From assembly GCA_958448555.1 (NCBI GenBank), contig CAUDEL010000003.1:1-64000 (forward strand): a stretch of DNA of 64,000 nucleotides, written 5' to 3'. Both the position numbers and the translations under genes were made by a program. Every line of letters begins with the position of its first letter. The first letter of the stretch is position 1. Positions 27,122 to 35,064 of this stretch are shown piece after piece. Source of the DNA: Limiplasma sp958448555. GTDB taxonomy: Bacteria; Bacillota; Clostridia; Christensenellales; Aristaeellaceae. Under the pieces are notes generated by a model. It saw only the letters and a program-made list of their open reading frames with translations, did no database searches and was not told where the DNA came from.

Positions 27122-27859
27122 TTATTCCTCGCGCCTGCCAAAGCGGCGCTTTCTGCCCTGATACTGCGCGATGCAGCGGTGATAATCCTCCACCGTGAAG
27201 TCCGGCCAGAGCATGGTGGGAAACACGAACTCGGCATAGGCGCACTGGTAGAGCAGGAAGTTGCTCAACCGCATCTCGCCGCTGGTGCGGATCAGCAGAT
27301 CCACATCCGGCAAATCCCGGGTGTAGAGCCTTTGGGCGAAGATCTCCTCATTCACCGCGGCTGGGTCCAGCGTGCCCGCCCTGACCTCCTCGGCGATTGT
27401 CCGCGCGGCGCGCGCAAGCTCCGCGCGCGCGCCATAGTTGATGGCGATGTTGAGCCTGAGCCCGGTGTTGTCCGCTGTGCGGCGCTCGGCCTCGCACAGC
27501 GCGTCGCGCTGGCGCTTTGGAAGGGCGTCCTTGTCGCCCAGGATCGTGATGCGCACGTTCTTTTCGTCCAGCTCGTCGATCTCGCTGGAGAAAAAGTCCA
27601 AAATGAGCTGCATCAGCGCCTCTACCTCGCTTGCGGGGCGGGCCCAGTTCTCCGTGGAAAAGGCGTAGAGCGACAGGGCCCGGATGCCGATGTCGCTGGA
27701 GGAGCGAATGATCTCGCGCAGCGCCTCGGTGCCGCTTCGGTGGCCCAGCGCCACCTTCACCTTATGCTGCTTGGCCCAGCGGCCGTTTCCGTCCATGATG
27801 ATGGCCACGTGCCCTGGCAGGCGCGCTAGGTCGATATCGGCGTACAGCGGTACGGTCAT
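27122..27859 (-). CDS. uppS: Isoprenyl transferase (undecaprenyl diphosphate synthase)
   Basis: A 245-aa cis-prenyltransferase that builds the undecaprenyl carrier for cell-wall and glycan synthesis. Motifs include AIIMDGNGRWAK near 19-30, GHRSGTEALRE, YAFSTENWARP and RTSGEMRLSNFLLYQCAYAEF near 190-210. The length is normal. Its ATG overlaps the stop of the small upstream gene (ATGA). Confidence 0.96.
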   Translation of the reverse strand: MTVPLYADIDLARLPGHVAIIMDGNGRWAKQHKVKVALGHRSGTEALREIIRSSSDIGIRALSLYAFSTENWARPASEVEALMQLILDFFSSEIDELDEKNVRITILGDKDALPKRQRDALCEAERRTADNTGLRLNIAINYGARAELARAARTIAEEVRAGTLDPAAVNEEIFAQRLYTRDLPDVDLLIRTSGEMRLSNFLLYQCAYAEFVFPTMLWPDFTVEDYHRCIAQYQGRKRRFGRREE

Positions 27860-28122
27860 GACCGGCTCCTTTCCCGGGGCGTGCCCGTCAAAAAGCGTGA
27901 AACGATGAGCGTGCGCCCATCGTCCTCAACAGCCACCACGCGGGTGGACGCATAGCCCTGTTCCTCTCCCTCCGGGGTGCGCAGCGCGTCCTCGGGCAAA
28001 GGGTTTCGGCGCGGCGGCGCGGCAGTCTGCCTGACGCTGACATCCGCAATGCCGCTGGACCTGAGGATGGCCAGCGCCGCTTCCGCAGGAAGTCCCAGCA
28101 AGTGCTCAAAGGTCTGCTGCAT
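27856..28122 (-). CDS. Small conserved-context protein of unknown function
   Basis: An 88-aa protein starting MQQTFEHLLGLPAEAALAILRSSG. GGGAGG lies 6 nt before the ATG at 28122. The N-terminal half could be an all-helical module; the C-terminal half (GYASTRVVAVEDDGRTLIVSRF) looks like a short beta-hairpin. It has no membrane segment or signal. It is the first gene of the uppS operon and is coupled to uppS by ATGA. I do not recognise the family. Confidence 0.7.
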   Translation of the reverse strand: MQQTFEHLLGLPAEAALAILRSSGIADVSVRQTAAPPRRNPLPEDALRTPEGEEQGYASTRVVAVEDDGRTLIVSRFLTGTPRERSRS

Positions 28123-28165
28123 CCTTAACCTCCCCATGCGGGCATCTTGGGCCCTGGTGCTTTGT

Positions 28166-28195
28166 ATTGTACTATGGAACAAAATGGGCTGTCAA
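28166..28195 (-). promoter_or_regulatory. Promoter of the uppS-cdsA-dxr-rseP operon
   Basis: The minus strand has a perfect TTGACA (28190-28195), 18 nt, and TACAAT (28166-28171), about 40 nt before the small first gene. This separates the operon from frr. Confidence 0.85.
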
Positions 28196-28225
28196 GCAAC
28201 GCGCCCACCCCTTTGATCCAACGCC

Positions 28226-28259
28226 AAAAGCGGACCGCACGCGGGGGCGCGGTCCGCTT
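28226..28259 (-). terminator. frr: Terminator of frr
   Basis: The minus strand has an 11-bp stem AAGCGGACCGC / GCGGTCCGCTT running into TTTT, 22 nt past the frr stop. Confidence 0.8.
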
Positions 28260-28281
28260 GGGCAGTCCGGCGGAGCGCCGC

Positions 28282-28839
28282 TCAGACCTCCATGATTTCC
28301 TTTTCCTTCTTGGCGCACAGTTCGTCGATGCCCTTGATGGCGGCGTCTGTGGTCTCCTGCATCTTCTTTTCCGCCTTGGTGCGGTCATCCTCGGTAATCA
28401 CGCCGTCCTTTTCCAGCTTCTTAAACTGCTCCATCGCGTCGCGTCGGATGGAGCGGATGGCCACCTTGGATTCCTCCGCGCCCTTGCGCACCAGCTTGGT
28501 CAGCTCCTTGCGGCGCTCCTCGTTGAGTTCGGGGACGACCAGGCGGATGATCTTTCCGTCGTTGGTGGGATTGAGGCCCAGGTCGCTTTTGAGGATGGCC
28601 TTCTCCACCATGGGGATGGCCTTCTGATCCCAGACGTTGATGACCAGCATGCGCGGCTCGGGCGAGGTGATGTTGCCCATCTGGGTAAGCGGCGTCTGCA
28701 CGCCGTAATAATCCACCGTCACGCGCTCCAAAAACTGCGGGTTGGCGCGGCCGGCACGGATGGAGCGAAGGTCGTCCTGGTAAACAGAAGTCGTCTTTTT
28801 CATCTTCTCGGCGGCTTTTTCGATGACCTGTCGGTACAT
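28282..28839 (-). CDS. frr: Ribosome recycling factor
   Basis: A 185-aa cytoplasmic factor that, with EF-G, splits the post-termination ribosome. Typical family stretches are SIRAGRANPQFLERVTVDYYG near 27-47, GNITSPEPRMLVINVWDQ and IRLVVPELNEERRKELTK. I start at 28839, where AAGGAGG lies 8 nt upstream, rather than at the in-frame ATG at 28869. pyrH and tsf, often upstream, are absent; frr has its own promoter here. Confidence 0.96.
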   Translation of the reverse strand: MYRQVIEKAAEKMKKTTSVYQDDLRSIRAGRANPQFLERVTVDYYGVQTPLTQMGNITSPEPRMLVINVWDQKAIPMVEKAILKSDLGLNPTNDGKIIRLVVPELNEERRKELTKLVRKGAEESKVAIRSIRRDAMEQFKKLEKDGVITEDDRTKAEKKMQETTDAAIKGIDELCAKKEKEIMEV

Positions 28840-28884
28840 GAGGGGTTCCTCCTTGCGCTTGAAAATCATGACACTGGTAAGGTT

Positions 28885-28913
28885 ATTTTATCGCGTTTGC
28901 TATCAAAAGGCAA
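28885..28913 (-). promoter_or_regulatory. frr: Promoter of frr
   Basis: The minus strand has TTGCCT (28908-28913), 17 nt, and TAAAAT (28885-28890), about 45 nt before the frr ATG. Confidence 0.75.
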
Positions 28914-28944
28914 TGGGGAAATGCGCGTTTTCGCCACGGGCCGT

Positions 28945-28973
28945 TTGACCTGTGCGCCGGGTTGTGCTATGCT
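28945..28973 (+). promoter_or_regulatory. Promoter of the MATE exporter gene
   Basis: TTGACC (28945-28950), 17 nt and TATGCT (28968-28973). The transcript has a leader of about 70 nt before the ATG at 29052. Confidence 0.75.
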
Positions 28974-29051
28974 TAATCTGCTTTTCATCATTCGACAGAC
29001 AAACAGGGGGGAATAGGTACGGCCAGGGCTTTTCGCAGGCGAGACGCCGAC

Positions 29052-30380
29052 ATGACGCAGGGTCCCATCTGGCGGCAGCTGGTGGGCTTTTCGGTTCCCA
29101 TGGCGATCGGGCTTTTGTTCCAGCAGCTCTACAACACCGTTGACACCATCGTGGTAGGCCAGTTCGTCAGCACCCAGGCGCTGGCCGCGGTGGGCAGCAC
29201 CGCCAGCATCATCAACATGCTCGTGGGCCTCTCCGCGGGGCTTTCCACAGGCGCCAGCGTCATCATCTCCCAGTGCTACGGCGCGCACGACCACCGGGCC
29301 CTGCACGATGCCGTGCACACCATCATCGGCGCCACCTTCATCATGTCGCTTCTGTGTACGGCGCTGGGCGTGCTGATCGTGGAGCCCATGCTGGCGATTA
29401 TGTCCACGCCGCCCGACGTGATCGGGGAGGCGCGGACCTACCTGACGATCTACTTTGGGGGCATCAGCGGGCTGTTTGTGTACAACATGGGCTCCGGCAT
29501 CCTTCGCGCCGTGGGCGATTCCAAGCGCCCGCTCTATTTCCTTTTGTTCTCCGCCGTGGTCAATACCGTCTTTGACCTCCTGTTCGTCATCGTCTTTCAC
29601 ATGGGCGTGGATGGCGTGGCCTACGCGACCATTTTGGCGCAGTTCCTCTCGGCGCTGCTGGTCCTGTTCGTGCTTACCCACGACCATACGCCCTACGGCA
29701 TCCGCTGGCGCGATCTGCGCATCGGCCGCGCCATGCTTGGCCGCATCCTCGCCATCGGCCTGCCCAGCGGCGTGCAGCAGGCCATCACGTCCTTTTCCAA
29801 CGTCTTTGTGCAAAGCTACATCAATTTCTTCGGTTCGGCGTGCATGGCCGGCTGGTCCAGCTACAACAAGCTGGACGTGTTCGTGCTCATTCCCATGCAG
29901 TCCGTGGCGCTGGCGCTGACCACCTTTGTGGGACAGAACTGCGGCGCGGGGCGCATGGACCGTGCGCGCAAGGGCGTGCGCCAGGCGCTGTGGATGACGC
30001 TTTCGGTGACCGCGGTCCTGTGCGTGGCGATCGTTGCCTTCGCAAGACCTCTCAACCAGCTCTTCACCTCCGACGAGGCCGTGCTTACCCACGGCGTGCA
30101 CTTCATCTCCATCATCTCGCCCTTCTATCTGGCCTGCTGCTTCAACCAGATCTATGCCGGCGCGCTGCGCGGCGCGGGCGACGCCAAGACGCCCATGTTC
30201 ATCATGCTCTTTTCCTTCGTGCTGTTCCGTCAGGCGTACCTGTTCATCAACCGCCAGCTCGGCAATTCCTTTCTGGGCGTGACGCTGGCCTACCCGATGG
30301 GCTGGGTGGTGTGCAGCGTCCTGATGGTGTTTTTCTACCGCCGCTCCCTGCGCAGGGCTCAGAACGCCCCGTCCAACTGA
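29052..30380 (+). CDS. MATE family multidrug/toxin exporter
   Basis: A 442-aa polytopic membrane protein of the MATE superfamily, an ion-driven exporter. The N-terminal stretch PMAIGLLFQQLYNTVDTIVVGQFV and the internal repeat feature GLPSGVQQAITSFSNVFVQSYINFFGS are typical, and about 12 hydrophobic helices are visible. The ribosome site is weak (AGGCGAG, 8 nt), so the start is less certain than the frame. The substrate is unknown. Its last 22 nt overlap the convergent metallohydrolase gene. Confidence 0.92.
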   Translation: MTQGPIWRQLVGFSVPMAIGLLFQQLYNTVDTIVVGQFVSTQALAAVGSTASIINMLVGLSAGLSTGASVIISQCYGAHDHRALHDAVHTIIGATFIMSLLCTALGVLIVEPMLAIMSTPPDVIGEARTYLTIYFGGISGLFVYNMGSGILRAVGDSKRPLYFLLFSAVVNTVFDLLFVIVFHMGVDGVAYATILAQFLSALLVLFVLTHDHTPYGIRWRDLRIGRAMLGRILAIGLPSGVQQAITSFSNVFVQSYINFFGSACMAGWSSYNKLDVFVLIPMQSVALALTTFVGQNCGAGRMDRARKGVRQALWMTLSVTAVLCVAIVAFARPLNQLFTSDEAVLTHGVHFISIISPFYLACCFNQIYAGALRGAGDAKTPMFIMLFSFVLFRQAYLFINRQLGNSFLGVTLAYPMGWVVCSVLMVFFYRRSLRRAQNAPSN

Positions 30381-31231
30381 TAGATATACCAGTCGTCGCC
30401 GTCCGTTTCAAAGACCACGGTTCCCTCGCCCGAATAGAAGGCGGGAATGTCGCGGGAATCCAGCTGGACCCGTCCCTTGTCCACGCGGTCGTAATCGTTG
30501 GTGATGAGCACCACCTCAGGATCGACGGCCTCCAGAAACGCCACCGTCATGGGCGTGATGGCGTGATGGGGGGCCTTGACGATATCCGCCTTGAGCGCCT
30601 CGGCGGGAAGGTTCTTGACCAGCCAGGTCTGCGTATCGCCGATGATGTCCCCGGTTAAAAGGATGCTCGCGTCCCCGAACGTCACGCGCGTGATCACCGA
30701 GCGGCCGTTGGTGCTCAGCCCGCCGTCGTGGCGGTAAAGCGTCAGGACCGCCTCGCCCAGCAAAAACTCGTCCCCGTGAAAGACCTGCAAAGTGGGGACG
30801 CCGCTTCGCGCGGCCTGCTGGATGGTGTCCTTTTGCAGGGAGCTGACGTTGACGGCGTAGTCGTTGTATGGATGCAGGTAAAGCCCCACCTCAAAGCCGT
30901 AGCGCATCAGGTAATACAGCCCCGAGATGTGATCCTCGTGGAAATGCGTATTCAAAAGATATTTCAGCTTTGTGATTCCGCGCTCCTCGAGCGCGTTTTT
31001 CAGCTTTTCCCGAAAAGGCGCGGTTCCTCCGTCCACCATCATGCTCTGACCGCCGCACTCCAGAAGGAGGCAATCGCTCTGGGCGGTATTGAAGGCCGTT
31101 AGTCGAAAAAGAGGGCGGCTGTACCAGTCCTCCCGGGGAAGCTCGTCATAGACCTCGGCCTGCGCGCCGGAGGAAACAAGCAGCAGCGCGCACAGGAGGC
31201 TCAGCAGACAGCGCCGGAAAGTCGAACGCAT
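30359..31231 (-). CDS. Secreted ComEC-like metallo-beta-lactamase-fold hydrolase
   Basis: A 290-aa protein with a signal peptide (MRSTFRRCLLSLLCALLLVSSGAQA). The MBL core shows NTHFHEDHISG near 102-112 (metal ligands), LLTGDI near 190-195 and APHHA near 218. This resembles the soluble C-terminal domain of ComEC/Rec2, but without the channel portion, so the substrate is open; nucleic acid or phosphodiesters are possible. Its ATG overlaps the rapZ stop (TGATG), so it is a late gene of the murB operon. Confidence 0.85.
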   Translation of the reverse strand: MRSTFRRCLLSLLCALLLVSSGAQAEVYDELPREDWYSRPLFRLTAFNTAQSDCLLLECGGQSMMVDGGTAPFREKLKNALEERGITKLKYLLNTHFHEDHISGLYYLMRYGFEVGLYLHPYNDYAVNVSSLQKDTIQQAARSGVPTLQVFHGDEFLLGEAVLTLYRHDGGLSTNGRSVITRVTFGDASILLTGDIIGDTQTWLVKNLPAEALKADIVKAPHHAITPMTVAFLEAVDPEVVLITNDYDRVDKGRVQLDSRDIPAFYSGEGTVVFETDGDDWYIYQLDGAF

Positions 31232-32142
31232 CACGGCTCTCCCTTTTGGTAGTCGCTTCTGGCCTCCCAGTGCGCCTGCTCCAAAGCGATATCGCGATGG
31301 TTGACCGTCGTGTGATACCCCAGACCCTCCAGGCTGGCGCTGATGTACTCGGCGATGGCCACGCTGCGGTGCGCGCCCCCCGTGCAGCCGATGGCGATGA
31401 CCAGCCGGTGCTTGCCCTCGGTGATGTAATGGGGCAAAAGAAATTTCAGCATATCCATGCACTTGAGGAGAAACTCCTTGGTGACGGGATGCTCCAGGAC
31501 GAAGTCCCGCACGTCCTGGTCCAGCCCCGTATGCGAGCCAAGCTCCGGGATGTAGAAGGGATTGGGCAGAAAGCGCACGTCAAAGACCAGATCGCCCTCA
31601 CGCGGGATGCCGCGTTTGAAGCCAAAGCTGAGCACCTCCACGCGCAGCGGGGGCTCGGAGCCGGCGCTGAAGACGATGGCGCTGAGCATCTTTTGCAGCG
31701 CGCGCGGCTTTAAATTGGAGGTGTCGATCAGATGATTGGCCGTCTCACGAAGCGGCATGAGGCGGTTTCTCTCCTCCCGGATCGCCTCGTGCAGCGTCAG
31801 GCCCTCGCCGCTGAGCGGATGGTCGCGGCGCGTTTCCTTATAGCGGTTGACCAGCACCTCATCGCTGGCCTCGATAAAGAGCGTGTCGATCTGAAAGCCC
31901 ACCAGACGGGCCTCGTCAATGATTTTCGTGACCGCCTTGGCGTCGAAGAATTCGCCGCTGCGGACATCCGCCGCAATGGCGATCATGGGGTTATGAAGCC
32001 TGGCGTTCTGGCATGCTTCCATAAAGGGCACCAGCATCATGGGGGGGAGGTTGTCCACACAGAGGGCGCCAAGGTCCTCCAGATAGCGGATGGCCACGGT
32101 TTTGCCCGCGCCGCTCATACCCGTCAAGATGAGAAACTGCAT
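31231..32142 (-). CDS. rapZ: RNase adapter / nucleotide-binding protein RapZ (YvcJ)
   Basis: A 303-aa P-loop protein. In enterobacteria RapZ controls glucosamine-6-phosphate synthase via small RNAs; the Bacillota form (YvcJ) is a GTPase linked to competence. The Walker A motif is TGMSGAGKT at residues 7-15, with DNLPP near 30-34 and the C-terminal signature IGCTGGAHRSV near 252-262. The length is normal. It follows murB by 21 nt. Confidence 0.95.
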   Translation of the reverse strand: MQFLILTGMSGAGKTVAIRYLEDLGALCVDNLPPMMLVPFMEACQNARLHNPMIAIAADVRSGEFFDAKAVTKIIDEARLVGFQIDTLFIEASDEVLVNRYKETRRDHPLSGEGLTLHEAIREERNRLMPLRETANHLIDTSNLKPRALQKMLSAIVFSAGSEPPLRVEVLSFGFKRGIPREGDLVFDVRFLPNPFYIPELGSHTGLDQDVRDFVLEHPVTKEFLLKCMDMLKFLLPHYITEGKHRLVIAIGCTGGAHRSVAIAEYISASLEGLGYHTTVNHRDIALEQAHWEARSDYQKGEP

Positions 32143-32163
32143 GCCGGATTCCTCGCTTTCGTA

Positions 32164-33129
32164 CTAAACTTCCTTGATTCCCAGATCCTCGCCCCAGACG
32201 CGGACCTCCGGCTCCAGCTGGACGCCGGTCTTTTCGTAAACCGCTTTTTGCACTTGAGCGATCAGCGCCAGATAATCCCCAGCGGTTCCTTCCTGGTCGT
32301 TGACGAGGAACCCCGCATGCAGGGTCGATACGCTGCACCCGCCAACCCGCAGGCCCTTGAGGCCACATTCGTCGATCATCGTCCCCGCAAAACGCCCTTC
32401 CGGCCTTTTGAAGGTGCTTCCGCAGCTTGGAATGGTGAGGGGCTGTTTTTCGCGCCGTCTGGCGGAAAATTCCCGCATGGTGGCGCGCACGGTCTCCTCG
32501 TCTCCGGGGCTGAGCGCAACGGTGACGGAGGTGATGGCGATGGGCTCCCTTTGCTGGTTCAGCCTGCTTTTTCGATACCCGAACGCCATCTCTTCGTTGG
32601 AATACGCGACGGTCCGGCCATCGGGCAGGCATGCAGTCACGTGGGTAATCACGTCCTTCATCTCCCCGCCGTAGGCGCCGGCGTTCATATAGGCCGCGCC
32701 TCCGACCGTCCCGGGGATGCCGCTGGCGAATTCCAGACCGCTGAGCGCATGATCCGCCGCGGCGTTGCAGAGCTTCTGGAGCGTCGCGCCGCCCTGCGCG
32801 CTCAAGGCCACGCGCCCGTCGGGCAGGGGAACGGGGTCCGATACCTCGGAAAACAATTCTCCAAGCTGGATCACAAGCCCCCTGACGCCGCCGTCCCTGA
32901 CCAGAAGGTTGCTTCCGTTGCCAAGCACGGACACCTCCACGCCTACCTCCCTGGCCGCGAGGTAGGCGGCCGAGAGCTGCTCGGCCGTGGCGATCTGCAC
33001 CAGCACATCCGCCGGGCCGCCGAGGCGAAGGGTGGTATAGCGGCTCATGGGTGCATTTTCCACGATCTGTTTTTTGGGAATGAATTGTCTGAGCGCTTCC
33101 AGCAGCCTTTCCCGGGCCGATGCCTCCAT
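32164..33129 (-). CDS. murB: UDP-N-acetylenolpyruvoylglucosamine reductase
   Basis: A FAD-dependent enzyme (321 aa) that reduces UDP-GlcNAc-enolpyruvate to UDP-MurNAc in peptidoglycan synthesis. The FAD-binding segment includes RLGGPADVLV, LGNGSNLLVRDGG and GLEFASGIPGTVGGAAYMNAGAYGGE. The C-terminal catalytic part has SCGSTFKRPEG and GGCSVSTLHAGFLVN. SCGSTFKRP marks the short type II form usual in Gram-positive bacteria. The ATG at 33129 has AAGGAGG 8 nt upstream. Confidence 0.96.
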   Translation of the reverse strand: MEASARERLLEALRQFIPKKQIVENAPMSRYTTLRLGGPADVLVQIATAEQLSAAYLAAREVGVEVSVLGNGSNLLVRDGGVRGLVIQLGELFSEVSDPVPLPDGRVALSAQGGATLQKLCNAAADHALSGLEFASGIPGTVGGAAYMNAGAYGGEMKDVITHVTACLPDGRTVAYSNEEMAFGYRKSRLNQQREPIAITSVTVALSPGDEETVRATMREFSARRREKQPLTIPSCGSTFKRPEGRFAGTMIDECGLKGLRVGGCSVSTLHAGFLVNDQEGTAGDYLALIAQVQKAVYEKTGVQLEPEVRVWGEDLGIKEV

Positions 33130-33160
33130 ACCTGCCGCCTCCTTCATTTTTGATGGAAAA

Positions 33161-33189
33161 ATTGTATCGCACTTCCGCAGCGATGTCAA
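33161..33189 (-). promoter_or_regulatory. murB: Promoter of murB-rapZ operon
   Basis: The minus strand has a perfect TTGACA (33184-33189), a 17-nt spacer and TACAAT (33161-33166), about 30 nt before the murB ATG. Confidence 0.9.
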
Positions 33190-33240
33190 AGGGTTTCACG
33201 GATTATTGTATGCCGGGTCAAAAGAGCCTATGCGGCAAAG

Positions 33241-33271
33241 AAAAAATAAAAAACGGAGGCATTCGCCTCCG
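33241..33271 (-). terminator. dnaN: Terminator of dnaN
   Basis: The minus strand has CGGAGGC / GCCTCCG around a 4-nt loop followed by six T, then another T-run. It lies 22 nt past the dnaN stop. Confidence 0.85.
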
Positions 33272-33293
33272 AAAATGGCTCAAATACCTGCTC

Positions 33294-34409
33294 TCAGTTG
33301 TACACGCGGACAGGAAGCACAAGGTAGAGATAGCTGTCGCCCTCCAGAGGGGAGATGACGCAGGGACTGACGTTGGTGTTCATGCACAGGGTGCAGCAGT
33401 CTTCATCCACGTTTTTGATGACATCGCTGATATAGCGGGCGTTGAACGCGATCTCGATGTCCTCTCCCTCCAGGTGTGCGTCCAGATCCTCCAGCACGTC
33501 GCCCAGCTCGCTCATGGAGGTGATCTTGAGGTTATCCTGGGTCGCTTTCATGCGAATGAGGTTGTTCTTTCCTTCCTTGGCCATGAGGCTGGCGCGCTCG
33601 ATGGCGTCCTGCAGCTCGCGTCGCTTGACGGTCACGCGGGTGAGCCAGGAGGTGGGCAAAATCTGGCGATAGTTGATGTATTCGCCGGCCAGCAGGCTCG
33701 TTACCAGCGTGGTGTCGCCCATGACGGCCATCAGGTGCGTGCTGTCCAGATGGAACGTCGCCATGCCCTCGTCATCCTCCATGATATGGGCGATCTCGTT
33801 CATCACCCGGCCGGGAATGATGGCGCTGACCTTGTCCACGCCGTCGGGCAGAATGAACTGGTCGTGCATGCGCTGTAGCGCGAGCCTGAACCCGTCAAGC
33901 CCCACCAGCCGCAATTCATCAGAAGTAACCTCCATCAGACAGCCCGTCAGCGCCTGCCGGCTCTCCTGCAGGGCGATGGCGAAGGTGACCTTGGAGATCA
34001 TGTCGCGCAGGCGCTTCTGGGGAAAGTGCAGGGCATGGGTATGAAGAAGGTCCTTCATCTGCGGAAACTCCGCCGGGGACATGCCGGTGATGGTCGAGCG
34101 GCTCTGGTAGCAGCGGATGGTGACGATCAGACGGTCGTTCATCGAGAAGGAAACCGTCCCTTCCGGCAGCTTGCGCACGATTTCGGTCAGCAGCTTTCCC
34201 GGAAGCACGACCTGGCCGGGCTGGGACACGGCGGCTTTTACTCGGCTTTTGATGCTCAGCGACCCGTCGGAGCACATCAGCTCCACCTCATCTTCGTTGG
34301 CGCTGAGCAAAACGCCTTCGAGAATCTGCATGGCGGGGCGCGAGCTCAAAGCGCGGGTGGCGTTAATCAAGCCGGTGAGCAGTTCTTGCGCGGAACATTC
34401 AAACTTCAT
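33294..34409 (-). CDS. dnaN: DNA polymerase III beta sliding clamp
   Basis: A 371-aa ring-forming processivity clamp. The N-terminus MKFECSAQELLTGLINATRALSSRPAMQILEGVLL matches the family, as do LTGCLMEV near 145 and the C-terminal SYLYLVLPVRV. The ATG has GGAGG 9 nt upstream. Its 5' side faces the origin-like region, and no dnaA lies there, unlike the usual dnaA-dnaN order. It has its own terminator, so it is probably a single-gene unit. Confidence 0.96.
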   Translation of the reverse strand: MKFECSAQELLTGLINATRALSSRPAMQILEGVLLSANEDEVELMCSDGSLSIKSRVKAAVSQPGQVVLPGKLLTEIVRKLPEGTVSFSMNDRLIVTIRCYQSRSTITGMSPAEFPQMKDLLHTHALHFPQKRLRDMISKVTFAIALQESRQALTGCLMEVTSDELRLVGLDGFRLALQRMHDQFILPDGVDKVSAIIPGRVMNEIAHIMEDDEGMATFHLDSTHLMAVMGDTTLVTSLLAGEYINYRQILPTSWLTRVTVKRRELQDAIERASLMAKEGKNNLIRMKATQDNLKITSMSELGDVLEDLDAHLEGEDIEIAFNARYISDVIKNVDEDCCTLCMNTNVSPCVISPLEGDSYLYLVLPVRVYN

Positions 34410-34806
34410 TTTTGGAAACCTCCGACAACCGTTCTTGTAGTAGTTGCATCTTTAATTCAGTAGTAGTAGTAGGGGATGAGGAAACCGTGGAAAAGCGGTT
34501 TAAGACCTTGCAGCATACCAAAAAGGCCCTTGGAAAACCCATGGAAAAGCCAAAGGCTTTCCGGGGATTTCCACAGTCTGTGCCGCCTCTGCCTCAAATG
34601 GCAAAAGCTGAACATACCATTTCGCGTTTGAAACGCGCGTTTCCTGCCCCAAAAAGACAAAACCTTTCGACACGCGTGCCTCGAAATAAGGCAAAAGAAG
34701 GGGGTTTTCCACGTTTTCCACAGGCTGTGGAAAAGGAGATAAGGAAAATGAAAATGGTGCCGGATAAAGAACACGGCGTTTTTTCCCACAGCGCAGCCAT
34801 GGGTTT
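34410..34806. other. Probable chromosomal replication origin (oriC)
   Basis: A 397-nt gene-free region of visibly lower GC than its surroundings. Consensus DnaA boxes TTTTCCACA lie at 34714-34722 (plus) and 34726-34734 (minus) as an inverted pair. One-mismatch boxes lie at 34486-34494 (minus), 34567-34575 (plus) and 34705-34713 (plus). Reading the minus strand toward dnaN, the last box is followed by a C-rich spacer and then (CTA)n. A 14-bp palindrome GAAACGCGCGTTTC lies at 34630-34643. This is the order of the Bacillus unwinding region. The region may also regulate dnaN. Confidence 0.75.
34438..34472 (-). other. DnaA-trio-like repeat (TAG/CTA)n
   Basis: Four consecutive TAG triplets on the plus strand (34461-34472) and two more at 34438-34443. 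On the minus strand they read CTACTACTACTA immediately after a C-rich spacer and a DnaA box. This is the polarity and order of the DnaA-trio motif described for bacterial origins. Confidence 0.7.
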
Positions 34807-35064
34807 TCAACCATCTTTAAGCAGGACGCTCAAAACGGCCTCGGTGGCCTCCTTTTCGTCCACGCCGTCGGCCACCACCCAGATGAGCCCGTCCTTTGGG
34901 ATGGTCTGGGAGAGAAGGCCGATCATGCTCTTGAGGTTGAGGACGATGCCGTCGCGCTCCAAAGTGAGGGTGGACTGAAAGCGGGAAGCGGTGCCTGCGA
35001 TCAGGGCAGCGCGCTCGCGCCCGATGAGGTTATGGTTTTTCAGATCTGCCTGGGTCTTAATCAT
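34807..35064 (-). CDS. crh: Crh-like HPr-family protein lacking the phospho-histidine
   Basis: An 85-aa HPr-fold protein. The regulatory serine region is kept (NLKSMIGLLS, Ser46 equivalent), but the active-site segment that is GxHARPA in HPr reads NLIGRERAA, with no histidine. It therefore cannot pass phosphate in the PTS but could be phosphorylated by HPr kinase and act with CcpA, as Crh does in Bacillus. Its start overlaps the whiA stop by 8 nt, with AGGAGG upstream. In Bacillus subtilis crh also follows whiA. The assignment rests on context plus the missing His. Confidence 0.85.
   Translation of the reverse strand: MIKTQADLKNHNLIGRERAALIAGTASRFQSTLTLERDGIVLNLKSMIGLLSQTIPKDGLIWVVADGVDEKEATEAVLSVLLKDG

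Noticed and set aside
28866..30101. Minus-strand frame of 411 codons opposite the MATE gene
   Set aside because: It runs through the MATE and frr promoters, has no ribosome site, and the plus strand encodes a clear transporter.
34438..34472. TAG triplets as a simple microsatellite or CRISPR-like repeat
   Set aside because: There are no spacers, and the position beside DnaA boxes and dnaN fits DnaA-trios better.
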